A stretch of DNA of 64,000 nt from Leifsonia sp. PS1209. Lineage in GTDB: Bacteria > Actinomycetota > Actinomycetes > Actinomycetales > Microbacteriaceae. A program made the position numbers and the translations under genes. The DNA lies in NCBI RefSeq assembly GCF_012317045.1, contig NZ_CP051154.1, positions 2,294,001 to 2,358,000 of the forward strand, in the 5' to 3' direction. Shown here in pieces: positions 31,338-43,538 of the stretch; the first letter of the stretch is position 1; each line of letters begins with the position of its first letter. The notes below the pieces were generated by a model, which saw only the letters and a list, made by a program, of their open reading frames with translations, was not told the DNA's origin and ran no database searches.

Positions 31338-33275
31338 CTACGCGTCGAGGTGCCGCTCGCTCAGTTCGTCCGCGGGCAGCGGGCGAGCGATCGGGATGCG
31401 GCTGCCGAGCACCTGCGCCACCAGGTCGCGGGCGATCTTCTGCGCGGTGAGCCCGGCCTCGTCGAGGATCTGCTCGCGCGTCGCGTGGTCGATGAACTCG
31501 TCCGGCAGGCCCAGCTCGTCGACCGCGGTGTCGATGCCCGCCTCGCGCAGGCTCTGCCGCACGCGCGTGCCGATGCCGCCCACGCGGATCCCGTCCTCGA
31601 TGGTCACCACGATGCGGTGCTCCGCCGCCAGGTCCAGGATGCTCGTGGCCACCGGGACCACCCAGCGCGGGTCGACGACGGTCGCCCCGATCCCCTGCGC
31701 GGCCAGGCCGTCCGCCACCTTGAGCCCCAGGTCGGCCATTGGGCCGACGGTCACGATCAGCACGTCCTTGCGGTCGGACTCGTGCAGCACATCCACGCCG
31801 TCGTCGGTGCGCCGGACGGCGTCGATGTCCGCCCCGACCGAACCCTTCGGGAAGCGCAGGACCGTCGGAGCGTCCTGCACGGCGACGGCCTCGGCCAGCT
31901 CCTCGCGGAAGCGGGCGCCGTCGCGCGGGGCGGCGAGCCGGATGCCGGGCACCACCTGCAGGATCGCGAGGTCCCAGATGCCGTGGTGGCTCGGGCCGTC
32001 CGGTCCCGTGACGCCCGCCCGGTCGAGCACGAACGTCACGCCCGCCTTGTGCAGGGCGACGTCCATGAGCACCTGGTCGAAGGCGCGGTTGATGAACGTG
32101 GCGTAGATGGCGACGACGGGATGCAGTCCCCCGAACGCCAGACCGGCGGCGCTCGTCGCGGCGTGCTGCTCGGCGATGCCGACGTCGTGCACCCGCTCCG
32201 GGAAGCGCTCGGCGAACTTGTGCAGCCCGGTCGGGCGCAGCATCGCCGCGGTGATGCCGACGATCTTCTCGTCCTTCTCGGCCAGCCGCACGATCTCGTC
32301 GGAGAACACGCTGGTCCAGGACGGCTTGCTCGAGCTCTCGATCGGCTCGCCGGTCTCCGGGTCGATCTGGCCGACCGCGTGGAACTGGTCGGCCGCATCC
32401 CGGAGCGCGGGCTCGTAGCCGCGGCCCTTCTGCGTGATGGCGTGGACGATGACCGGGGCGCCGTAGTTCTTCGCCTGGCGCAGCGCCTCCTCCATCGCCT
32501 CGATGTCGTGGCCGTGGATCGGCCCGATGTACTTGATGTCGAGGTTGGAGTAGAGCGCCTCGTTGTTCGAGAACCTGCTGAGGAAGCCGTGCAGTCCCCC
32601 GCGGATGCCGCGGTAGAACGACTGGCCGGGTCCGCCCAGCTTGTCGAACGCCTTGCGGCTCGACAGGTAGAGGTTGCGGTAGCTGCGGCGGGTGCGCACG
32701 GTGTTGAGGAAGCGGGCCATGCCGCCGATGGTCGGCGCGTACGAGCGGCCATTGTCGTTGACGACGATGATGAGGCGGCGCGTGTTGTCGTCACTGATGT
32801 TGTTCAGCGCCTCCCACGTCATACCGCCGGTGAGGGCGCCGTCGCCCACCATCGCAATGACGTGCCTGTCGTCCTGGCCGGTCATCGAGAACGCGCGCGA
32901 GATGCCGTCCGCCCACGACAGCGAGCTGGAGGCGTGGGAGCTCTCGACGATGTCGTGCTCGGACTCGGACCGCTGCGGGTATCCGGCGAGCCCGCCGCGC
33001 TGGCGCAGCTGGGAGAAGTCCTGCCGCCCGGTGAGCAGCTTGTGCACGTACGACTGGTGTCCGGTGTCGAAGACGATGGCGTCGCGCGGCGAGTCGAAGA
33101 CCCGGTGGATCGCGATGGTCGACTCGACGACTCCGAGGTTCGGCCCGAGGTGACCGCCCGTCTTCGCGACGTTCGCAACGAGGAACGCGCGGATCTCCAC
33201 CGCCAACTGGACGAGCTCCTCTTCCGAGAGCCTGTCGAGATCGCGGGGACCGTGGATGGTCTCGAGGATGCTCAT
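31338..33275 (-). CDS. dxs: 1-deoxy-D-xylulose-5-phosphate synthase
   Basis: 645 residues, the full family length. TPP-binding region AMVGDGALTGGMTWEALNN, N-terminal HxxSYVHK (DTGHQSYVHKLLTGR), transketolase-like central part with DRAGVTGPDGPSHHG, and C-terminal VTIEDGIRVGGIG. First step of the MEP isoprenoid pathway, from pyruvate and glyceraldehyde 3-phosphate. Confidence 0.96.
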   Translation of the reverse strand: MSILETIHGPRDLDRLSEEELVQLAVEIRAFLVANVAKTGGHLGPNLGVVESTIAIHRVFDSPRDAIVFDTGHQSYVHKLLTGRQDFSQLRQRGGLAGYPQRSESEHDIVESSHASSSLSWADGISRAFSMTGQDDRHVIAMVGDGALTGGMTWEALNNISDDNTRRLIIVVNDNGRSYAPTIGGMARFLNTVRTRRSYRNLYLSSRKAFDKLGGPGQSFYRGIRGGLHGFLSRFSNNEALYSNLDIKYIGPIHGHDIEAMEEALRQAKNYGAPVIVHAITQKGRGYEPALRDAADQFHAVGQIDPETGEPIESSSKPSWTSVFSDEIVRLAEKDEKIVGITAAMLRPTGLHKFAERFPERVHDVGIAEQHAATSAAGLAFGGLHPVVAIYATFINRAFDQVLMDVALHKAGVTFVLDRAGVTGPDGPSHHGIWDLAILQVVPGIRLAAPRDGARFREELAEAVAVQDAPTVLRFPKGSVGADIDAVRRTDDGVDVLHESDRKDVLIVTVGPMADLGLKVADGLAAQGIGATVVDPRWVVPVATSILDLAAEHRIVVTIEDGIRVGGIGTRVRQSLREAGIDTAVDELGLPDEFIDHATREQILDEAGLTAQKIARDLVAQVLGSRIPIARPLPADELSERHLDA

Positions 33276-33416
33276 GCTTCGAGTCTAGGCGCGTGCAAAT
33301 CGAAGCTCGCTCGGAATCGCCAGATCCACCCCATCGCACGCACGTCGATGTGCCTTTTGTACGCCTCGCCGAACACACTCAGAATGACGTTACGAACCAA
33401 TCGTGAGGTGATCAGT

Positions 33417-34100
33417 GTGGAACAGAACAGCACGGCCGAACAGGACCAGATCGTCGTCGAGGTCTGGGCGGACCTCGGGTGCCCCTGGTGCTACGTCGGC
33501 AAGCATCGGCTCCAGCGCGCGATCGACGCCAGGCCGGATGCGGGACGATTCCAGCTCAAGATCCGCTCGTTCGAACTGAACCCGGACGCGCCGAAGGAGC
33601 CGGAGCCCATCGCCGCTGCGTTCATGCGCACGCACGGAGGCGACCCATCGGCCGTCCTCCAGGCGGAGAGGCGCATCCAGGGCATCGCGAACCGCGAAGG
33701 CCTGGAGTTCGACCTCGGCAGGAAGAACGCCAACACGTTCGACCTGCACCGCGTGATGCACTTCGCCGAGCAGTCCGGCCGGGGGTTCGAGTTCTTCTCC
33801 CGGCTCCAGGACCGGTTCTTCTCCGGCGAGATCGACCCGTACGACGCGGACACTGTCGTCGAAGTCGCGCGCTCCCTCGGCCTCGACGGCGACCGCGTGC
33901 GTGAGGTCCTCGCCGGCGACGAGTTCGCCGACGATGTCGTGGCCGATGTCTCCGAGGGCGCCGCGCTAGGCGCCCAGGGGGTGCCGTTCACGGTCTTCGG
34001 CCGCCGGATCGCGGCGTCGGGCGCTCAGTCCGTCGCCGTCTACGGTCAGGCTCTCGACCAGCTCACCGCGAGCGCGCAGGCACCGGCCGCATCGGGCTAG
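33417..34100 (+). CDS. DsbA-family oxidoreductase (FrnE-like)
   Basis: 227 residues, cytosolic, no signal peptide. Thioredoxin-fold motif LGCPWCYVGKHRL (Cys22, Cys25), a helical insert (about 70-160), then cis-Pro motif GVPFTVFG. This is the FrnE/2-hydroxychromene isomerase-like group of cytosolic disulfide enzymes. GTG at 33417 has GAGGTGA about 7 bases upstream and is preferred over upstream in-frame ATG/GTG codons. The 3' end overlaps the HxlR gene by 38 bases. Confidence 0.9.
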   Translation: MEQNSTAEQDQIVVEVWADLGCPWCYVGKHRLQRAIDARPDAGRFQLKIRSFELNPDAPKEPEPIAAAFMRTHGGDPSAVLQAERRIQGIANREGLEFDLGRKNANTFDLHRVMHFAEQSGRGFEFFSRLQDRFFSGEIDPYDADTVVEVARSLGLDGDRVREVLAGDEFADDVVADVSEGAALGAQGVPFTVFGRRIAASGAQSVAVYGQALDQLTASAQAPAASG

Positions 34101-34506
34101 GCCTGGCGGACTTCTCCCTGCCGACGCCGGTCAGCTCGTGCGCGCGGCGGCTGGCGGCCACGTCCTCGTGGTGGGTGGCCGCCCAGCCGGCGAGGGTCAT
34201 CACGGCCTCCAGCAGTGACCGGCCCAGGGGTGTCAGCTCGTACTCGACCCGCGGCGGGACCTCGGCGTATGCCGTGCGGGTGAGGAGCCCATCGCGTTCC
34301 AGAGCCTTCAACGTCACCGTGAGCATCCGCTGCGAGATGCCCGGGATGCTCGCCTGCAGATCGGAGTATCGCAGCGGACCGGAGCCCAGCGTGCTGATGA
34401 TCAGGACCGTCCACTTCTCCCCGATCCGGTCGAGCACCTCACGGATGAAGGCGCTCTCCTCCGGCCAGGCCTGACAGGGCCCGCTGATCGTCCTGGCTCG
34501 TGCCAT
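34063..34506 (-). CDS. HxlR-family regulator
   Basis: 147 residues: GPCQAWPEE with the single N-terminal Cys, then winged HTH (LDRIGEKWTVLIISTLGSGPLRYSDLQ style, RMLTVTLKALERDGLLTR, VPPRVEYELTPLGRSL). It diverges from an SDR gene 86 bases away, the usual HxlR/oxidoreductase arrangement, and probably represses it. Start ATG at 34506. Confidence 0.9.
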   Translation of the reverse strand: MARARTISGPCQAWPEESAFIREVLDRIGEKWTVLIISTLGSGPLRYSDLQASIPGISQRMLTVTLKALERDGLLTRTAYAEVPPRVEYELTPLGRSLLEAVMTLAGWAATHHEDVAASRRAHELTGVGREKSARPSPMRPVPARSR

Positions 34507-34591
34507 CCCACTGTCCTCCTCCGCGAACGCATGCAGTACATCCAGTCTGCTGCCGCACCACAAGTATGTAAGCCATCGAAAGGAACCAGAA

Positions 34592-35272
34592 ATGCCCACC
34601 ATCGCCATCGTCGGAGCCGGATCCGGTCTCGGACTGTCCATCGCCAGAGTCTTCGGAAGCCAGGGCTTCTCCGTGGCCCTCGTCTCCCGCACGCAAGCGA
34701 AGCTCGACGACCTCGCCGCCCAGCTGACCGCCGCCGGTATCGACGCGGCCGGCTTCGCCGCCGACGTCATGGACCCCGCCTCCGTCGCCGCAGCATTCGG
34801 ACGCATCACGGAGCGCTTCGGCCCCGTCGACGTGCTCGAGTATTCGCCCGCCCCGCACAACCCCGTGCCCGGGCTGCGGAACGCGATCGCCCTCGAAGCC
34901 GACCGCGACAGCATCCAGCCGCAGCTCGACTACTACCTCTACGGCGGCATCGCGGCGACAGAGCAAGTTCTCCCCGGCATGATCGAGCGCGGCGCGGGGA
35001 CCATCCTCTACACGACGGGAGGATCGTCCATGGACCCGCTGGCCGGACACGCCGACTTCGCCGCCACCGCCATCGGATCCGGCGCCCTGCGCACCTACGC
35101 ACTCACTCTCCACCGGGCCACTGCCGGAACCGGCGTCTACGTCGCCCACGTGCCGATCTTCGCCTGGATCGGAGCCGGCGGCCCGGAGACCCAGCCGGAC
35201 ACCATCGCCCAGCACTACTGGAACCTCCACACCACCCGCGACGGGGCGGAGCTGCCGTACGCCGCCGCGTAA
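34592..35272 (+). CDS. Short-chain dehydrogenase-like protein without the YxxxK pair
   Basis: 226 residues with an SDR Rossmann start (IAIVGAGSGLGLSIARVF) and the strand-5 Ser region (YTTGGSSMDPL). At the expected YxxxK site the sequence reads FAATAIGSGALRTYALTLH: no Tyr/Lys pair in register, so classical SDR catalysis is doubtful. AAAGGA precedes the ATG. Controlled, by position, by the divergent HxlR regulator. Confidence 0.85.
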   Translation: MPTIAIVGAGSGLGLSIARVFGSQGFSVALVSRTQAKLDDLAAQLTAAGIDAAGFAADVMDPASVAAAFGRITERFGPVDVLEYSPAPHNPVPGLRNAIALEADRDSIQPQLDYYLYGGIAATEQVLPGMIERGAGTILYTTGGSSMDPLAGHADFAATAIGSGALRTYALTLHRATAGTGVYVAHVPIFAWIGAGGPETQPDTIAQHYWNLHTTRDGAELPYAAA

Positions 35273-35293
35273 TCGCGCGACCACCCGAACGAA

Positions 35294-35325
35294 AAGGGCC
35301 GGTGACCATTCGGTCACCGGCCCTT
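35294..35325. terminator. Bidirectional terminator between the SDR gene and acnA
   Basis: A perfect 14-bp stem AAGGGCCGGTGACC (35294-35307) with loop ATTC and its complement (35312-35325), serving two convergent genes. Confidence 0.85.
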
Positions 35326-35339
35326 CACTGCTGCACCGC

Positions 35340-38153
<2,814 letters not shown>

Positions 38154-38267
38154 GTTGCCCTCTCCTTCATCGGCAGGCCTGGTGACGCATGCCTTCGAAT
38201 GTCCATCTTGGTTGTCCGTCGAAGTGTGTTTCCAGCAAGGCAATCCTAAGTCGTCCGCTGAAAAAGA

Positions 38268-38285
38268 TATCTTGACGTCAAGATA
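38268..38285. promoter_or_regulatory. Perfect 18-bp palindrome upstream of acnA
   Basis: TATCTTGAC joined to its exact reverse complement GTCAAGATA, no spacer, in an AT-rich patch 115 bases before the acnA start and 13 bases after the P-type ATPase stop. It contains a -35-like TTGACG on the minus strand. A strong candidate repressor site; the regulator is not adjacent. Confidence 0.65.
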
Positions 38286-38298
38286 AATCTACCACGCG

Positions 38299-40674
38299 TC
38301 AGACGCGGTCGAAGACCAGGCCACGCCGCTTGGCGAACCGGTAGAACAGCTCGATTCCCGCCGCTCCCACCGCCCCGACCGCGATCCCCCAGACCAGCTC
38401 GGGCGACAGCGGCACGTGCATCTGGAAGAACTCGGCCGTGAACGGGATCACGCAGACAAGCACCATCGCGGCCGCCACGGAGCCGAGCAGCGCGAGCCTC
38501 GGCCCGCTGAGCGGCCTGGTCAGCACGCAGAGGATCCAGAGCGACACGCAGAACAGCGCGATGGTGGTCACGCTCCTCGCCTCCCGCAGCGGGATGCTCC
38601 TGTACAGCGGCAGGTACGCCACGATCGCCGTCGCCCCGGCGATCAGCCCGGTCGGGATGGAGTACCTGAGCACGCGGTGCAGCACCCCCGGCGTGTAGAT
38701 GCGCGCGTTCGGCGCCAGCGCCAGGAAGAACGACGGGATGCCGATGGCGAGAGTCGAGACGAGCGTCAGCTGGCGAGGGAGGAACGGGAACGGCAGCAGC
38801 AGGGCGGCGCTCACCAGCGCGAGCACGATGCCGTAGACCGTCTTCGCCAAAAAGATGTTGGACACCCGCTCGACGTTCGCGATCACCCTGCGGCCGAACG
38901 CGAGCACGTCCGGCAGCCGGTCGAACCTGTTGTCGAGCAGCACCAGCCTGCTCACCGCCTTGGTCGCCGCCGTCGCGCTGCCCATCGCGATCCCGAGGTT
39001 CGCGTCCTTGATCGCCATCGCGTCGTTGACGCCGTCGCCCGTCATGGCCACGGTCCTGCCCTGCTCGCGCAGCAGGCCGACGGCCGTGCGCTTCTGCTCC
39101 GGGCTCACCCTGCCGAAGATGCTGGCGGTGCTGAGCGCCTCGGCGAGCGCCGCGTCGTCGGCGAGGGTGGACGCATCCACTGCCTCTCCGTCGAGGTGGA
39201 GGGTGCGAGCGATCGCGGCGACGGTGACCGGGTTGTCGCCGGACATGATGACGACGCGCACCGCCTGCTCACTGAAGTATGAGAGGGTCTGCCGTGCTTC
39301 CGGCCGTACCGTCTCGCTCAGCACGACGAGCAGTGCGGGATGCACGACCCTGCCGTCCAGCGACACGTGCGAGCCGGGTGGCAGCGGCTCTGCGCTGCGC
39401 GCCAGGGCGAGCGTGCGCTGGCCGGTGGCCGCGATGGCGTTCGCCTTCGCGAGCTCGTCCTGGTGCGCGGCGAGCACGCGCTCCGGGGCTCCGAGCACCC
39501 AGGACGACTCCTCGCCGTCGACGGTCATCACCAGGCCGCTGTACTTGGTGGCCGACGAGAACGGCACCCGCTTCAGCACCCGGAAGCGATCGGAGCGGAA
39601 CGCGCTCGACAGGATGCCGGATGTGGCGTTGCCCGCATCGTCGGCGCCGAACGCGGCGAGCGCGATCCTGGCCAGCTCCTCCGGCACGTCCTGTCCGGCG
39701 GGTTCCGTCCTGTCGAAGACGAGTTCCCCGGTTGTGAGCGTTCCCGTCTTGTCGAGGCACAGCACATCCACCCTGGCGAGGACCTCCACCGCCGCGAGCT
39801 CCTGCACGAGCACCTTGCGGGCGGCGAGCTGGATGGCGGCGACCCCGAAGGCGAGGCTGGTGAGCAGCACGAGGCCTTCCGGGATCATCCCGACCACGGC
39901 GGCGACCGCGTCCAGCAGCGCCCGGCGCCAGCGGGCGTCCACGAACAGCTCGCTCCACCCTCCGTATGCGAAGACGCGGCCGACGAGGGTGATCAGGATG
40001 ACCGGGCCGAGGATCCAGGACAGGTACACCAGGATGCGGTTGGTCGCGTCGCGCAGTTCGGAGTGCACGAGCGAGTGGCGGCGGATCTCGCTGGTCAGCT
40101 TGCTCGCGTACGAGTCGGCCCCCACCGCGGTGACGACCGCGTATCCGGTGCCGGAGGCGACAAGCGATCCGGACAGCAGCAACGCGTCCTCGTCTTTGAA
40201 GACCGGGTCGGACTCCCCCGTCAGCATCGACTCGTCGAGCGACAGGCCGGTGCTCTCGACCACGCGGGCGTCGGCGGGGAGCTGGTCGCCCGGCCGCAGC
40301 ACGAGCAGGTCGTCGAGCACGACGCCCTCCACCGGCACGGTGACGACAGCGCCGTCCCTGCGCACCCTGCTCTCCGGCGCCGCGAGCAGTGCTGCGCGGT
40401 CGAGGACGACCTTCGCCCGCACCTCCTGCACGATGCCGATCAGCGCGTTCACCACGACGACGCCGTAGAAGAACCCGTCGCGCAGGTCGCCGAGCACGAT
40501 CACCGCCAGGAAGCAGACGGTGAGGATGCCGTTGAACAGCGTGAAGATGTTCTCCCGCAGGATGTCGCCGATGGAGCGCGAACTCGGCTGGCGCTGGATG
40601 TTGCCGCGACCGTCCCTGTGACGTTCGGCGACCTGTGCGCTGGTCAGCCCCTCCCTGGTTCGCGCATCCAGCAT
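38299..40674 (-). CDS. P-type cation-transporting ATPase
   Basis: 791 residues of the P2/P3-like HAD-IC class: N-terminal cation-ATPase motif, actuator TGES (LTGESDPVF), M4 PEGL (GMIPEGLVLL), phosphorylation Asp308 in DKTGTLTTGE, hinge TGDGVND, and six C-terminal helices. No heavy-metal CPC motif or N-terminal metal domain, so not a Cu/Zn exporter; Ca2+/Mg2+/Mn2+-like substrates are possible. It lies 3 bases after the DUF3159 gene on the same strand. Confidence 0.88.
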   Translation of the reverse strand: MLDARTREGLTSAQVAERHRDGRGNIQRQPSSRSIGDILRENIFTLFNGILTVCFLAVIVLGDLRDGFFYGVVVVNALIGIVQEVRAKVVLDRAALLAAPESRVRRDGAVVTVPVEGVVLDDLLVLRPGDQLPADARVVESTGLSLDESMLTGESDPVFKDEDALLLSGSLVASGTGYAVVTAVGADSYASKLTSEIRRHSLVHSELRDATNRILVYLSWILGPVILITLVGRVFAYGGWSELFVDARWRRALLDAVAAVVGMIPEGLVLLTSLAFGVAAIQLAARKVLVQELAAVEVLARVDVLCLDKTGTLTTGELVFDRTEPAGQDVPEELARIALAAFGADDAGNATSGILSSAFRSDRFRVLKRVPFSSATKYSGLVMTVDGEESSWVLGAPERVLAAHQDELAKANAIAATGQRTLALARSAEPLPPGSHVSLDGRVVHPALLVVLSETVRPEARQTLSYFSEQAVRVVIMSGDNPVTVAAIARTLHLDGEAVDASTLADDAALAEALSTASIFGRVSPEQKRTAVGLLREQGRTVAMTGDGVNDAMAIKDANLGIAMGSATAATKAVSRLVLLDNRFDRLPDVLAFGRRVIANVERVSNIFLAKTVYGIVLALVSAALLLPFPFLPRQLTLVSTLAIGIPSFFLALAPNARIYTPGVLHRVLRYSIPTGLIAGATAIVAYLPLYRSIPLREARSVTTIALFCVSLWILCVLTRPLSGPRLALLGSVAAAMVLVCVIPFTAEFFQMHVPLSPELVWGIAVGAVGAAGIELFYRFAKRRGLVFDRV

Positions 40675-40677
40675 GGC

Positions 40678-41451
40678 CTACCCCTCTGCTGGCTTCTTCT
40701 GCGGAGTCGGGAACTGTCCGCGCACGACGAACCAGGTGATCAGGAGGAGCGGCGCGTAGAGCGGGACCCCCATCAGCAGCTTGGTGAGCGCGAGGGCGCT
40801 CGTGGCCGCGTCGGTGTGCGCGAGGTAGAGCGGGACCTGCACGAGCAGCCGGGCGGCGAACAGCAGGAACCAGAAGAACGTGAGCGCCTGCATCACCCGG
40901 AATTTGCTGCGGACGCTGCGCCAGGCGAGCCCGTCGCCCATCAGGTAGCCGGCCGCCAGGCCGATCAGTGGCAAGCGGACCAGCATCGAGATCAGCAGTG
41001 CTGCTCCGTATGCGGCGTTCGTCCAGATCCCGAGGATGAAGTTGTCCTCTCCCCGCCCGGTGATGAGGGCGAGGATGGCGGAGATGCCGACGCCGAGGAG
41101 ACCGGCGATGGCCTGGGTCACGGGCGTCTTGCCGATGATGCGGATCGCCGTGAAGATCACCGCGACGGCCACCGAGCATCCGATCGACAGCGGCACGTCC
41201 TTGGTGAACGTGAACAGGATCAGGAAGACGAGGCCCGGGATGATCGTCTCGGCCAGGCCGCGGATGCCGCCGAGCGCGCCGAGCAGCGCGACGCCGGTGG
41301 GTGTGTCGCTGTCTGCCAGCTGCCCGAGCCCGGACTTCTGCGCTGCCCGGGCGATGGACTCGCCGATGGACGCGGCAGCTGGATTCTCCTGCTCGGACGG
41401 GTGCCCGGACGGGCGCTCGTCGTCGTGCTCCCTGCCGGAGCGGTCAGTCAC
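40678..41451 (-). CDS. DUF3159 membrane protein
   Basis: 257 residues: a charged N-terminus, then about six helices with GLVFLILFTFTKDVPLSI and the VRLPLIGLAAGYLMGD segment typical of DUF3159. Placed after dut-DUF3710, as in other actinobacteria. Function unknown. Confidence 0.85.
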   Translation of the reverse strand: MTDRSGREHDDERPSGHPSEQENPAAASIGESIARAAQKSGLGQLADSDTPTGVALLGALGGIRGLAETIIPGLVFLILFTFTKDVPLSIGCSVAVAVIFTAIRIIGKTPVTQAIAGLLGVGISAILALITGRGEDNFILGIWTNAAYGAALLISMLVRLPLIGLAAGYLMGDGLAWRSVRSKFRVMQALTFFWFLLFAARLLVQVPLYLAHTDAATSALALTKLLMGVPLYAPLLLITWFVVRGQFPTPQKKPAEG

Positions 41452-41461
41452 GGTGTCCTGC

Positions 41462-42088
41462 CTAGAGGGAGGTGTAGCTGTCCGGGCCGGACTCCGGCGC
41501 GGTCGGCATCCGGAGCGGGATGAGGTCCCTCGGCGGCATCGGGGAGTTGCCGCGGACGACGACGATGCTGCGGAAGAGGTCTTCGACGAGAGCTGCGGCG
41601 TCCGGCTTGATGGCCGCGTCTCCCGCGATCACACCGCGGAGGAACCAGCGCGGTCCGTCGACGCCGACGAAGCGTGCGACGCGCGTCTCGCCCGGACCGC
41701 CCGCTGGGGCGGCGACGGGGATCTCGGCGACCAGCTCCGGCCCGAACACGCCGTCGCGCTCGGAGGTGCGGCCGCCCTGGCGGTTCACCTGCTCGGTGAT
41801 CTGCTCGCGGATCTCGTGCCACAGACCGCTCGACCGCGGCGCGGCGAACGGCTGCACCTGCAGTGTGGAGTTGGCGTAGTCCAGTCCGACGGCGACGACG
41901 CGCTGGGTCTCCTCCTCGACCTCGAGGCGGAGGTGCAGGCCTTCGCGCGGGAGGATCTTGACCCCGCCGAGGTCGACGTACGGACGCACGGGGTTGGCTT
42001 CGCTCTCGTCGAGCGGGCCCTCCGTCGCGCGATCCTCCGGCGCCGACTTCTCCCAGCTGTCGCCGGTGGTGTCGTTGGTGTCGCTCAA
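41462..42088 (-). CDS. DUF3710 family protein
   Basis: About 208 residues: acidic, disordered N-terminus, then GGVKILPREGLHLRLEVEE, VQPFAAPRSSGLWHEIREQI and RWFLRGVIAGDAA, the DUF3710 pattern. A TTG start at 42088 is inferred: GGAGAA stands just before it and TTGA overlaps the dut stop. Function unknown; conserved next to dut across actinobacteria. Confidence 0.85.
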   Translation of the reverse strand: MSDTNDTTGDSWEKSAPEDRATEGPLDESEANPVRPYVDLGGVKILPREGLHLRLEVEEETQRVVAVGLDYANSTLQVQPFAAPRSSGLWHEIREQITEQVNRQGGRTSERDGVFGPELVAEIPVAAPAGGPGETRVARFVGVDGPRWFLRGVIAGDAAIKPDAAALVEDLFRSIVVVRGNSPMPPRDLIPLRMPTAPESGPDSYTSL

Positions 42089-42543
42089 GCGTGTTCTCCT
42101 GACTGGGTGGTTCTGTAGCCGGACGACCCGAAACCCGCTGTTCCGCGGTGGCTCTCCGGCAGCCGGTCGACGGGCTGGAAGACGGCCCTGGTGACCGGCA
42201 TGACGATCAGCTGGGCGATCCTGTCGCCGACGGCGATATCGTACGGCATCGAACTGTCGGTGTTCAGTACGGTCACCCGGATTTCGCCGCGGTATCCGGC
42301 GTCCACGGTGCCCGGCGCGTTCACGATGGTGATGCCGTGCTTCGCCGCGAGGCCGCTGCGCGGGACCACGAACGCTGCGAACCCGTCCGGGAGGGCGATG
42401 GAGACGCCCGTCGGCACCGTGTGCCGCTGTCCCGGCGCGAGCGTGACGGCCTCCGCCGCGCACAGATCGGCGCCGGCGTCGCCGGGGTGGGCGTAGACAG
42501 GGAGGGTGTTCGCGATGATCGGAACGTCAACGGTATCGGTCAC
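42085..42543 (-). CDS. dut: dUTP diphosphatase
   Basis: 152 residues with the five trimeric-dUTPase motifs: HPGDAGADLCA, VPRSGLAAKHG, NAPGTVDAGYRGEI, GDRIAQLIVMPV and C-terminal RGTAGFGSSG. Hydrolyses dUTP to dUMP, protecting DNA and feeding thymidylate synthesis. Divergent from the DUF3093 gene 38 bases away. Confidence 0.96.
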   Translation of the reverse strand: MTDTVDVPIIANTLPVYAHPGDAGADLCAAEAVTLAPGQRHTVPTGVSIALPDGFAAFVVPRSGLAAKHGITIVNAPGTVDAGYRGEIRVTVLNTDSSMPYDIAVGDRIAQLIVMPVTRAVFQPVDRLPESHRGTAGFGSSGYRTTQSGEHA

Positions 42544-42581
42544 GTGTCGAGGGTAGTGCAGAAGTCTGATCGAATAGGAGC

Positions 42582-43028
42582 ATGGACCTGTACCGTGAGC
42601 GCCTCTGGCCCGCCCCGTGGCTCTACATCTCGACCGCCCTCGTGATTCCCGCGACCATCCTCGTGTTCGCGCCGATCAACATGATCGTGGGCATCGTCCT
42701 GGCGATCGTGTTCTACCTGGCGATCGTCGGGATGATCATGGCCTCCGCCGCGCCCGTCAGGGTCACCAGCACCGAGCTGATCGCCGGGCGTGCCAGCATC
42801 CCACTCGAGTTCGTCGGGGAGCCGACGGCGTACACCGGGGAGGACGCGTCGCTGCAGCGCGGCCGACTGCTGGATGCGCGCGCCTGGATGCTCATCCGCG
42901 GCTGGGTGAAACCCGTGGTCAAGATCCCGGTGCTCGACGCCAGCGACCCGGCGCCGTACTGGCTGATCTCAACAAGAAACCCGGACCAGCTGGTCCGGGT
43001 TCTCGGTGAGGCTCGACTCGCGTCGTGA
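42582..43028 (+). CDS. DUF3093 membrane protein
   Basis: 148 residues, two N-terminal helices (about 14-56) then a soluble C-terminal domain ending WLISTRNPDQLVRVLG, diagnostic for DUF3093. Divergent from dut, convergent with the DUF4193 gene, the same layout as Rv2697c-Rv2698-Rv2699c. Function unknown. Confidence 0.88.
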   Translation: MDLYRERLWPAPWLYISTALVIPATILVFAPINMIVGIVLAIVFYLAIVGMIMASAAPVRVTSTELIAGRASIPLEFVGEPTAYTGEDASLQRGRLLDARAWMLIRGWVKPVVKIPVLDASDPAPYWLISTRNPDQLVRVLGEARLAS

Positions 43029-43038
43029 GCGATCGCTG

Positions 43039-43332
43039 CTAGGCGGCGCACTCCACGCAGATCGGTCCGAGCTTCGTCTCGTGATCGATCTGCGAACGGT
43101 GCTTCACCAGGAAGCAGTTCACGCAGGTGAACTCGTCCGCCTGCGGCGGGAGCACCACGACGTCCAGGTCGAGGTCCGACAGGTCGGCTCCGGGAAGCTC
43201 GTAACCACCAGGGTTGTCCGCGTCCTCGACGTCGACAACTCCGGACATCTTGTCCGGGACTCGCTCCTTGAGGGCCTCGATCGACTCGGAGTCGTCTTCG
43301 GTCTTTCGCGGTGCGTCGTAATCCGTTGCCAT
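43039..43332 (-). CDS. DUF4193 family protein with C4-type metal site
   Basis: 97 residues, MATDYDAPRK start typical for the family, acidic middle, and C-terminal CVNCFLVKHRSQ...CVEC, two CxxC pairs that should bind zinc. ATG at 43332 chosen by family similarity. Conserved in actinobacteria near dut; possible nucleic-acid or RNA-polymerase-associated role, unproven. Confidence 0.9.
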   Translation of the reverse strand: MATDYDAPRKTEDDSESIEALKERVPDKMSGVVDVEDADNPGGYELPGADLSDLDLDVVVLPPQADEFTCVNCFLVKHRSQIDHETKLGPICVECAA

Positions 43333-43538
43333 GCCCATCCACTTCTCGTACTTAACGGCCGATTCTTCGCAATCGGCGGCCATAGTTTGCATCATCGGGG
43401 TGCGAATAGCAAACCACTCGGGTGCCTCTCGGCTATTGCTCGGTTTTCAACTTCCGGCACGCCACGGTTATTCCCCGGAATCAGGCACTTCCCGTGGCAT
43501 CCTGGGCCGGTACGTACGCAGCTGGGAAGGCATCCACC

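Noticed and set aside
31350..33416. Apparent N-terminal extension of the DsbA-like protein through dxs
   Set aside because: The frame is only open because of GC bias. The GTG at 33417 has a good ribosome site and the thioredoxin-fold domain begins just after it.
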